A stretch of DNA of 64,000 bases from Balneolaceae bacterium (lineage in GTDB: Bacteria > Bacteroidota > Rhodothermia > Balneolales > Balneolaceae). The stretch is from the NCBI GenBank assembly GCA_020832415.1, contig JAFIES010000141.1, forward strand, positions 62,001 to 126,000. The letters are read 5' to 3'. A program made the position numbers and the translations under genes. Below are positions 52,745 through 60,572 of this stretch, piece by piece; positions within the stretch are counted from its first letter, which is position 1; the number at the start of each line of letters is the position of its first letter. The notes under the pieces were generated by a model that ran no database searches, was not told where the DNA came from, and saw only the letters and a list, made by a program, of their open reading frames with translations.

Positions 52745-55700
52745 TTAATTATTATTAGTTCTTCTTATAGAAATTTCGGCATCCTCACCTTCAATCTGCC
52801 ATGTTTTTACAAAATCAGATACGTCGAGCAATTCGGGCTGAACCTCTTCCGCAAGTGTTTCCGTTTTAATCGATTCAACAGTTGCTGCTATTGCCGCTTC
52901 CAGTTTTTCCGATCCTGAATATCCAATATGAATACGGTCGGTTACTTCAAAATCTGCCTCCTTGCGCATATTTTGTACCCGGTTCACAAATTCACGTGAT
53001 AACCCCTCACGAATCAACTCTTCCGTCAGTTCAGTGTCTACAGCTACGGTAATGCCTTTTTCCGACTCTACCGACCAGCCTTCAAGGCCGGTTCTCTGAA
53101 TGTCCATTTCATTTAATGATATTCTTATAATTTCGCCATTATCCATAGTCAGGTCAATAGAACCTTCGTTTTCAAACCCGGAAATTTCCTGAGTAGTAAG
53201 CTGATTTATTTTCGCAGTAACCGCTTTCATCTGCTTACCAAGGCGCTTACCCAATACAGGAAAGTTTGGCTTTGCTGTTTTGTTCACAATGCCGGAATCG
53301 TCCGCCACGTACTCTATCTCTTTAACATTTACTTCATCCAGAATAATTTCTTTCACCGCTTCCACTACAGCCTGATCCTCCACCCCAATCGGCAGAATAA
53401 TCTTCGACAATGGCTGCCGTACATTTACATCGATCTGATTCCGTACTCGCAGCACGATTGAACTGATCGTACGGGCGATTTCCATTCGCCGTTCAAGTTG
53501 TTTGTCGATGGCTGTCTCTTCAACAGGAGGATAAAATGCGATATGAACCGATTTTTCTTCCTGCTTAACGACCTCATTCAAATTTTGATAGAGCCACTCA
53601 CTGATAAACGGTGCAATGGGCGACATAATTTTCGACAAGCTCAGTAAACATTCAAACAGGGTCTGATAGGCGGCTGTCTTATCCAGGCTTTTACCCTCTT
53701 TCCAGAAACGGCGGCGGCTTCGGCGGATGTACCAGTTACTCAGCTCATCCACAAACTCTTCCATTGCCCTGGCGGCTTTGGTGGGTTCGTACTGCTCTAA
53801 AAAGTCGTCTGTCTGTTTGATGGTTGTGTTCAGCCGGGAAATAATCCAGCGATCCATCTCGGTCCTGTCTGTAATCGGAATGGGTGAGCCTTTGTATGTG
53901 AACCCATCAATATTCGCATAAAGCGCAAAGAACGAATAGGTGTTTATGATGGTGTTGAAGAATTTTCGCTGGACTTCACTCAAACCCTCTTCACTGAACT
54001 TCAGGTTTTCCCATGGTGATGAATTGCTCATCATATACCATCGAACGGTATCCGCCCCAAATTTCTGGATCACCTCATTTGGATCTACCGTATTTCCCTT
54101 CGACTTACTCATCTTCTCGCCCTTGCCATCCAGTACAAGACCATTTGATACCACGTTCAGATAGGCCGGCTTATCAAACAGCATGGTTCCGAGTGCATGA
54201 AGCGTGTAGAACCAGCCGCGTGTCTGATCTACTCCCTCAGCAATAAAATCTGCCGGGTAGTTCTGCTTGAATTTCTTCTTGTTTTCGAAAGGGTAGTGCC
54301 ACTGCGCCCATGGCATAGCGCCTGAATCGAACCAAACATCCAGAAGATCGGGGATACGTCGCATGGTTCCGCCTTCCGGGCATTCCCAGGTAAACTCATC
54401 GATGTGCGGACGATGCAGATCAATCTCCACATCATCATCGATGCCCGCTTTTTTTCTGAGCTCTTCAATACTGCCGATGCACTCAAAGTAATCCGGATTT
54501 GTATCACTCACCCAGATTGGTATTGGCGTACCCCAATATCGCTGCCGGGAAACTGCCCAGTCCACATTATTCTCCAGCCAAGTACCAAAGCGGCCGGTAC
54601 CTGTACTTTCCGGTTTCCAGTTGATGGTTTTATTCAGATCCACCATTTTTTGCTTTACTTCGGTTGTTCGGATAAACCACGATTCCACCGGGTACGACAT
54701 TAACGGTGTGCCTTTTCTCCAGTCAAATGGATAGTTGTGTAAGTAGGTTTCGTGATGGTACATCAATCCCTTCTCTTTGATAGCGCGATTGATCTCCTTA
54801 TCGGCATCTTTGAACCACATGCCTGCAAATTCCTTCACCTGATCGGTAAATTTCCCTTCCCGATCGATCGGGTTGAACATTGGGATATCGGCTTTCCTGG
54901 CGGTTTCAAAGTCATCCGCACCAAATGCCGGCGCTGTATGGACAACGCCGGTGCCATCTTCCGTTGTTACATAATCGGCACCAATCACCCGCCACGCATC
55001 TTCTTTAGCGAACTCTTTTCTTGCGTATTCAAAAACAGGTTTATATACCCAGCCTATTAAGTCCGCACCTTTGTACTCTTCTACAATTTCATAGTCGTGA
55101 TTGATTGCATTCTCAAGGCAATTTTTAGCGAGGATATAGAACTCAGTTTTTTCTCCCTCAGTCACCCTGATCTTTACATAATCGAGCTTAGGATTTACTG
55201 CAAGTGCCATATTGGAGATGATCGTCCATGGAGTTGTTGTCCAGGCCAGGAAATAGACACTTTCATCGGCATCCAGCGGGAATTTTACGGTAATGGATGG
55301 ATCCTGGGTCTCTTCATACCCAAGACTTACTTCGTGTGACGATAGCACTGTACCACTGCCCGGTGAGTACCACTGTATTTTGTATCCCTGATAGACCAGC
55401 CCTTTATCATACAGCTGCTTAAATGCCCACCATACAGATTCGATGTATTCATTCTCAAACGTGATATATGGATTATCCAGATCTACCCAGTAGCCCATTC
55501 GGTTGGTCAGATCGTCCCAGAGGTGCTTGTATTTGAGCACACTTTCCCGGCACTGTGCGTTGTATTCGGCCATGCCATACTCTTCAACCTGCGACCGCCC
55601 CTCAAGCCCAAGTGCTTTTTCAACTTCAATCTCTACCGGCAGTCCGTGTGTGTCCCATCCGCCTTTTCTCTCTACGCGATAACCCTTCAGTGTTTTATAA

Positions 55701-55915
55701 CGGCAAAAAAGATCTTTCACCGTACGTGCCATCACATGGTGGATACCCGGCTTACCATTAGCGGTAGGCGGACCTTCAAAAAAGGTAAAAGGAATTCCAT
55801 CCTCGCGGGTATCAAGGCTTTTTTCAAAAACCTTCTCCTTCTTCCACCAGTTGAGGATTTCAACTTCCGCTTTAGGGTATGCCAGTTGTTTTGTTTCGCT
55901 GAATTTTTTAGCCAT
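52745..55915 (-). CDS. ileS: Isoleucyl-tRNA synthetase
   Basis: 1056 residues, class I synthetase. The HIGH-type motif lies in PPTANGKPGIHHVMARTVKD (positions about 49-68) as GIHH, and the KMSKS motif is exact in GEKMSKSKGNTVDP. The CP1 editing domain (about 190-400), with WTTTPWT and GTGVVHTAPAFGADD, is present. The C-terminus lacks the cysteine zinc finger of E. coli-type IleRS. Length and motif form match the eukaryote-like type 2 enzymes, which are often naturally mupirocin-resistant; that trait is inferred. It is the first gene of the ileS-dksA-lspA operon. Confidence 0.97.
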   Translation of the reverse strand: MAKKFSETKQLAYPKAEVEILNWWKKEKVFEKSLDTREDGIPFTFFEGPPTANGKPGIHHVMARTVKDLFCRYKTLKGYRVERKGGWDTHGLPVEIEVEKALGLEGRSQVEEYGMAEYNAQCRESVLKYKHLWDDLTNRMGYWVDLDNPYITFENEYIESVWWAFKQLYDKGLVYQGYKIQWYSPGSGTVLSSHEVSLGYEETQDPSITVKFPLDADESVYFLAWTTTPWTIISNMALAVNPKLDYVKIRVTEGEKTEFYILAKNCLENAINHDYEIVEEYKGADLIGWVYKPVFEYARKEFAKEDAWRVIGADYVTTEDGTGVVHTAPAFGADDFETARKADIPMFNPIDREGKFTDQVKEFAGMWFKDADKEINRAIKEKGLMYHHETYLHNYPFDWRKGTPLMSYPVESWFIRTTEVKQKMVDLNKTINWKPESTGTGRFGTWLENNVDWAVSRQRYWGTPIPIWVSDTNPDYFECIGSIEELRKKAGIDDDVEIDLHRPHIDEFTWECPEGGTMRRIPDLLDVWFDSGAMPWAQWHYPFENKKKFKQNYPADFIAEGVDQTRGWFYTLHALGTMLFDKPAYLNVVSNGLVLDGKGEKMSKSKGNTVDPNEVIQKFGADTVRWYMMSNSSPWENLKFSEEGLSEVQRKFFNTIINTYSFFALYANIDGFTYKGSPIPITDRTEMDRWIISRLNTTIKQTDDFLEQYEPTKAARAMEEFVDELSNWYIRRSRRRFWKEGKSLDKTAAYQTLFECLLSLSKIMSPIAPFISEWLYQNLNEVVKQEEKSVHIAFYPPVEETAIDKQLERRMEIARTISSIVLRVRNQIDVNVRQPLSKIILPIGVEDQAVVEAVKEIILDEVNVKEIEYVADDSGIVNKTAKPNFPVLGKRLGKQMKAVTAKINQLTTQEISGFENEGSIDLTMDNGEIIRISLNEMDIQRTGLEGWSVESEKGITVAVDTELTEELIREGLSREFVNRVQNMRKEADFEVTDRIHIGYSGSEKLEAAIAATVESIKTETLAEEVQPELLDVSDFVKTWQIEGEDAEISIRRTNNN

Positions 55916-56021
55916 ACTGAACGCTGCCGTTCAATTTTTGAAAATTTTAATAAGCCTTAAATATACGAAAAGGTATTCAATCAAAATACCGTGTGGAGAA
56001 AGGAATTTTAAAAAGCATCTT

Positions 56022-56055
56022 AAAAAAAAGGCCATCCTCTTGCGGGAGGATGGCC
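56022..56055 (-). terminator. Intrinsic terminator behind the subtilisin-like gene
   Basis: On the minus strand, GGCCATCCTC (56055-56046) pairs with GAGGATGGCC (56039-56030) and runs into a T tract opposite the A run 56022-56029. The hairpin is 67 nt after the protease stop. Confidence 0.88.
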
Positions 56056-56121
56056 ATGGCTTGATATGTCTCAAATGTTCGGGGTACAAATCCGATGTTA
56101 TTCAGACATGTCAACTACTGG

Positions 56122-57765
56122 TTATAGTGTTTTTGTCTCAGTGGTTGAGTTACCGCTGCTATCTGTTACCGTTACGCGAACAGATGACAATGAATTTCTT
56201 GATCTCAACTCATGCTGACCAGAAGCTGAACTTCCGTTTACTGTAGATGTTACACTGTCTACCACACTGCTTCCACTCAGAAGCTCTGTAGTTACTGATG
56301 CAAGGTTGCCGTTCGATTCTGAAACTGTCCATGATATATCTGCATTATTCCATGGTCCCTGGCTTCTTGTAGTTACTGTAATATTCTCAATTACAGGCTC
56401 ATTGCTGCCGGTTGCTTCTTCTTTTTCGTCGCTGCTGTCACCTGTATCCTGGGAAGATGAATCATTTCCGCTATTTCCTGAATAAGCTTGGTTCAGAGCA
56501 AAAAGCATGTGATTATTTGCAGAACTGCTGTTGCTAACGATACCTTTTGTTGAGCTTGTCATGATAGCAGACTGAACTTCAGCTGGAGTCATTCCCGGGT
56601 TTACCTGAAGCAGCAATGCTGCCACACCGGCTACATGGGGGGATGCCATAGATGTTCCGTTTAAGGTTGCAACTGCTTCATCGCCTGTGTGCCATGCTGA
56701 TACTATACCGGAACCAGGAGCAAAAATGTCTACACAGTCACCATGGTTTGAATAAGAGGCACGGCTGTCATTGTTTGTAGTAGCACCGACAGTTAGCACT
56801 TCTGCTACTCTTGAAGGACTTGCCATACATGCATCATTGTTACTATTACCAGCAGATGTCACATATGTAATACCTTTTGCTATTGAATTTCGAACTGCAT
56901 TATCCATTGCAGTAGATCTTCCACTTCCCAAACTCATATTCACAACTGATGGGCCGCTTGCATTCTCAGTAATCCAATTTATCCCTGTAATGATATCACT
57001 CACACTGCCTGTTGCATCACAATTCAATACCCGAACTGAAACTACATTTGCTTTCTTTGCAACTCCCCATGATTTTCCTGCAACTGTACCAGCAACGTGT
57101 GTTCCATGGCCATTACAATCTGCTCCATTGTCTCCAAATACATCGAAACCAAATGATGCACGGCCTTCAAAATCTTTATGAGAGTAGTTAATTCCTGTAT
57201 CCATTACATATACTGTGACCCCTGCACCTGTATGATTTGAATAGTTAAATTCACCACTCAATGGGAGGTATCGCTGATCAATCCTGTCTAATCCCCAACT
57301 TTGGGTACTATAATCAGTTGTTGCCAATACAACTCTTCTTCTTGCCTCAGTATGTACCACATTAGGCCTGTTTCTAATAATCCTGTCTTGCTCTACTAAA
57401 GCAACATTTGGATTGTTTTGAATTGCCTGAAGCGCTCTTTCATTTGCCTGTGGAGGGAGGTTCAGCGTAAATCCTTGAACATTATTCTCAAATACTCTGC
57501 CTACTTGGGCATTTGATCCTCTTGTAAGCTGATTTGCTCTACCCCTTACATCTGTTGTTCCCTCTTTAAACAGAACGATGTATTGACCCGGAATAAGTTC
57601 ATCACCACCGCTGTTTACATCAAATGAGTAATCATCTGTTATAGTATTGGGTGTACTGAAATCTGAATTGTAGTCAGGAGTAAGATTATCACATCCTGTA
57701 AATACGAATACACCTAAAAGAAGTGCATATACGAGTTGTTTGTAGTCTAATTGTAGTGCTCTCAT
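56122..57765 (-). CDS. Subtilisin-family (S8) serine protease lipoprotein
   Basis: 547 residues. A leader with lipobox FTGC (Cys25) is followed by a peptidase-inhibitor I9 prodomain (about 58-130; GQYIVLFKEGT) and the S8 catalytic domain (about 155-430). The triad is Asp189 in VMDTGIN, His220 in NGHGTHVAGT and Ser372 in GTSMASPH, with the oxyanion Asn307 in TSAGNSNND; it resembles proteinase K-like enzymes. The final about 90 residues form an Ig-like adhesive or sorting-like domain (ISWTVSESNGNLASVTTELL) after a Ser/Asp-rich linker. It is probably tethered to a membrane. The leader DNA carries repeated GGTACAA words. Confidence 0.92.
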   Translation of the reverse strand: MRALQLDYKQLVYALLLGVFVFTGCDNLTPDYNSDFSTPNTITDDYSFDVNSGGDELIPGQYIVLFKEGTTDVRGRANQLTRGSNAQVGRVFENNVQGFTLNLPPQANERALQAIQNNPNVALVEQDRIIRNRPNVVHTEARRRVVLATTDYSTQSWGLDRIDQRYLPLSGEFNYSNHTGAGVTVYVMDTGINYSHKDFEGRASFGFDVFGDNGADCNGHGTHVAGTVAGKSWGVAKKANVVSVRVLNCDATGSVSDIITGINWITENASGPSVVNMSLGSGRSTAMDNAVRNSIAKGITYVTSAGNSNNDACMASPSRVAEVLTVGATTNNDSRASYSNHGDCVDIFAPGSGIVSAWHTGDEAVATLNGTSMASPHVAGVAALLLQVNPGMTPAEVQSAIMTSSTKGIVSNSSSANNHMLFALNQAYSGNSGNDSSSQDTGDSSDEKEEATGSNEPVIENITVTTRSQGPWNNADISWTVSESNGNLASVTTELLSGSSVVDSVTSTVNGSSASGQHELRSRNSLSSVRVTVTDSSGNSTTETKTL

Positions 57766-58143
57766 TTTATTGTACCAGTAGTTTTATGGTGCCTTTAGTA
57801 CCCCTTTTATCAAGTTTAGTTTGTACCGTTGTACCTTTGCACCGTTGTAGTTGCCAATCGCTGATATAAAATTAGAGAATTTTAATATTTGAGTAAAGAT
57901 ATTTATTAATTTTTCTTAATTAATTTTGTGCCTGCTGTTTACTATTGATATTTATTGATATACGATTCGAAAATCTGGCAAATAATGAAATTCGACAAAA
58001 TGCTTAGAGATTTTTTATTAAAATATTTTAATAATCTGAGAGCAGATGACTCTCGCGGGCTATGATTGGTTTAATTCAGGAAAATCGGTTACTATTGTTT
58101 TCATCATAATGAGTAACTCTTTAATGACAAAAGTGCCACTGAT
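57766..58143. promoter_or_regulatory. Subtilisin-gene upstream region with GGTRCAA repeats
   Basis: 378 nt. On the minus strand, three consecutive 8-nt units, GGTGCAAA, GGTACAAC and GGTACAAA (57843 down to 57820), stand about 55 nt before the start, with further copies GGTACTAA (near 57795) and GGTACAAT just before the ATG. They could be binding repeats for a regulator. The rest is very AT-rich and holds no gene. Confidence 0.4.
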
Positions 58144-58656
58144 ATGAATACCAGACCCATCACAAAAGAGAACCCATATAAACTCTGCTTTGTATGTCTT
58201 GGCAATATCTGTCGAAGCCCAACTGCTGAGGGGATTTTTCAGCATCTTGTAAATGAGAGGGGATTACAACCCTATTTTTATGTCGATTCTTCGGGTACAT
58301 CTGCCTATCACATTGGGGAACCGGCCAACAGCAAAAGCCAGTGGGTGGCCAATCAACAAGGTGTGCAGCTTCACTCCAAAGCCCGCAGGTTTGATTCTGC
58401 CGACCTGGAAGAGTTTGATCTGATCCTTGCCATGGACAGTGAAAACTTTCGGAATATCTCTCAATCAGACAAAAATGGCACATATTCCGATAAAATCAGG
58501 ATGATGCGTGAATTTGATCCACAACACGATGACCGTGATGTTCCCGACCCCTACTACGGCGGCATGGATGGTTTCCAGATTGTATTTGATGTACTTAAAC
58601 GAAGCTGCAATGAATTACTGAACCGGCTTGAGCCTTTAATTGAAAAGTCCTCGTAG
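58144..58656 (+). CDS. Low-molecular-weight protein tyrosine phosphatase-like protein
   Basis: 170 residues. The P-loop is CLGNICRS (Cys18 to Arg24 in the CX5R signature), starting shortly after the first beta-strand (KLCFVCLG), and the general-acid Asp is in VPDPYYGG. It dephosphorylates phosphotyrosine or small phosphoesters in the cytoplasm. Known relatives next to fructosamine kinases act as ribulosamine-5-phosphatases in protein deglycation, and a fructosamine-kinase-like gene follows on the same strand about 540 nt later, beyond a repeat block. Confidence 0.92.
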   Translation: MNTRPITKENPYKLCFVCLGNICRSPTAEGIFQHLVNERGLQPYFYVDSSGTSAYHIGEPANSKSQWVANQQGVQLHSKARRFDSADLEEFDLILAMDSENFRNISQSDKNGTYSDKIRMMREFDPQHDDRDVPDPYYGGMDGFQIVFDVLKRSCNELLNRLEPLIEKSS

Positions 58657-58702
58657 AAAGACGGTGATTTTCACTGATTTGAACTTCTGCCTTATTGGTT
58701 TA

Positions 58703-58967
58703 AACCGCCAAGAGCGCGAAGATACGCAAAGGGGGTTCATATCCAAGCTCTGTCCCTGAGAATCCTTGGCGATTCTTTGCGGCCATTGCGGTTTCCTCCC
58801 TCCAGGATTTTACCCTGCTATTTTAACCGCCAACATAGCGAAGATACGCAAAGGGGTTTCTTATCTAAGCTCTGATTCCATGAATACATGGCGATTCTTT
58901 GCGGCCATTGTGGTTTCCACCCTCCAGGATTTTACCCTGCTATTTTAACCGCCAAGAGCGCGATACG
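58703..58967. repeat. 122-bp tandem repeat, two full copies plus a partial third
   Basis: Copy 1 (58703-58824) and copy 2 (58825-58946) each begin AACCGCCAA and contain AGATACGCAAAGGGG, GGCGATTCTTTGCGGCCATT and CAGGATTTTACCCTGCTATTT. A third copy starts at 58947 and breaks off after about 20 bases. The unit resembles the GCCAAG-GCAAAG-type dispersed intergenic repeats; related words occur at about 60420-60470. Confidence 0.85.
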
Positions 58968-58998
58968 TTTAGTCCCGGAGGGACGGCAGATCTTGTAA

Positions 58999-59018
58999 CC
59001 ACGGGTTTCAACCCGTGG
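58999..59018. repeat. Palindrome inside a dispersed GGGACGGCA-type repeat
   Basis: CCACGGGTT and AACCCGTGG form nine-base arms around TC. The context (TCCCGGAGGGACGGCA just before) matches a palindromic repeat family scattered in many Bacteroidota genomes. Confidence 0.6.
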
Positions 59019-59198
59019 AAAAAGCAGCCTGTACCTCTCCCTGAGGCTAACAACTCATTAAAACTCGTCACCCAGCCGAAGGGTTAGTGGAAATCCCAAT
59101 CATAACCGCTTACACACCTCAGAATATGGGTATCCACACTGGTTGATAAGAAAATGATTCGTATATTCAACAATGCCATACACATAACCTCACCGTTC

Positions 59199-60059
59199 AT
59201 GATTCCCGATTCTATTCTCCACCACTTAAAAACAACAGCCGGAATAACCGTCCGCCACTCTCAGCCTGCCGGTGGGGGGAGTATCAACCGCGCTTCCATG
59301 CTCGACACGAACAAAGGAAAGTATTTCATAAAATGGAATCAGGACGTCCCCACTGATTTTTTCCAAAAAGAAGCTGAGGGGTTGCAGACACTTCGGGTCG
59401 CAGATCACCCGCTTCGAATCCCGGATGTGCACTCTGTTTTGGATCCCTCTCAAGATTCGCCCGGTTATCTGTTGATGGAATATATCGAAGAGAACCCAAA
59501 CGGCGATTCCCGGCGTTTTGGAGCTGAGCTTGCTAAACTGCACAGCAATCATTCCGAAAAGTTCGGATTTCATTCAGATAACTACATCGGCAGCTTGCCT
59601 CAAAGCAACAATCAACATGAGAATTGGAATGATTTTTTTATTATTGAACGGCTGGAGCCACAATTGACTCTGGCGATAATTTCAGGGAAAGTGAACAGTT
59701 CTGTGAAACAAAATCTCAATAGGCTTGCAGCCAGGCTGGATGATCTCATCCCGCCCTGCAAACCGTCCCTGCTCCATGGCGATCTCTGGGGAGGCAACTA
59801 TCTGTTCGATATGGATGGAAATGCCGTATTGATCGATCCCGCTGTTTACTATGGGCATCCGGAAGTTGATCTCGCCTTTTCTACCATGTTTGGAGGATTC
59901 ACGTATGATTTTTATCAAGGGTATGAATCCGTAACTCCACTTGAGCCCGGTTTTGATGAGCGTGAGCCGATATTTAACCTCTATCCGCTTCTGGTACATG
60001 TGAATTTATTTGGTGGACATTATATACACCAATTCAACTCCATCATTCAAAAATTTTGA
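59199..60059 (+). CDS. Fructosamine/ketosamine 3-kinase family protein
   Basis: 286 residues from the ATG at 59199 (MIPDSILHHL; an ATG at 59154 would add 15 residues). The family pattern is complete: PAGGGSINRASML nucleotide loop, FIKWN with the ATP-anchoring Lys, LLMEYIEENPNG hinge, catalytic LLHGDLWGGNYLFD, and metal-binding LIDPAVYYGHPEVDLAFS. It phosphorylates sugar-derived ketoamine adducts on proteins or amino acids, so that they fall off. The phosphatase gene upstream fits the same pathway. In bacteria, characterised members prefer ribulosamines or erythrulosamines. Confidence 0.92.
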   Translation: MIPDSILHHLKTTAGITVRHSQPAGGGSINRASMLDTNKGKYFIKWNQDVPTDFFQKEAEGLQTLRVADHPLRIPDVHSVLDPSQDSPGYLLMEYIEENPNGDSRRFGAELAKLHSNHSEKFGFHSDNYIGSLPQSNNQHENWNDFFIIERLEPQLTLAIISGKVNSSVKQNLNRLAARLDDLIPPCKPSLLHGDLWGGNYLFDMDGNAVLIDPAVYYGHPEVDLAFSTMFGGFTYDFYQGYESVTPLEPGFDEREPIFNLYPLLVHVNLFGGHYIHQFNSIIQKF

Positions 60060-60572
60060 TCTAAATGCCTTGGTGGTCATTGTGGTTCACTATAAACCTT
60101 AGTTCGATTGTTAAGTGTTGATTATTGCGTTCCCCTCCTGTGTAAGGAGGGGGCAGGGGAGGTAGCCTTAGGATCTTTAGTTTATGACTTGGTTAATTCT
60201 ATGATTAAACCACCCCTAAATTCGCTTCGCGTCCAAAAAATGAGCCCTCCTTGGAAAGGAGGGGACTTTTATCGATACTATTCGACATATTTTGAATCGA
60301 ACTCAGGTTATAAAGTCCCATTTCCAAGTCAGAACTGTGGGCAGCGAACCGTGACTCTACCAGGAACACCGACAATAGACTCGGTGTACTCTTGCAGGAC
60401 ACTTTAGATAAGCCTGATTAAGAATCCCTCTTTGCGCCTCTTTGCGCCCTTTGCGGTTCCCCCAAACCTCACTTTTTTTAACCGGCAGGGTTGCAAAGAT
60501 AATGCAAAAAAAATGACGCAGGCAATCTCTCGCCTGCGCCACTTTAGCCATGTTACAAAACAACTCTTTTTC
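60060..60572. other. Repeat-rich gap behind the fructosamine-kinase gene
   Basis: 513 nt with several palindromes. CCCCTCCT/AGGAGGGG is at 60132-60152, CCCTCCTT/AAGGAGGG at 60245-60263 and ACACCGA/TCGGTGT at 60366-60387. CTTTGCGCC-type words follow near 60430-60455. These match dispersed intergenic repeats. No gene is seen. Confidence 0.55.

Larger units (their letters stand above)
58657..59198. other. Repeat-rich gap between phosphatase and fructosamine-kinase genes
   Basis: 542 nt, mostly the 122-bp tandem repeats (58703-58967) and a palindromic dispersed repeat (about 58970-59085). Short open frames here arise from the repeats and have no protein character. Confidence 0.6.

Noticed and set aside
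58703-58967. Possible CRISPR array
   Set aside because: The units are 122 bp, directly adjacent, with no variable spacers and no cas genes in the window.
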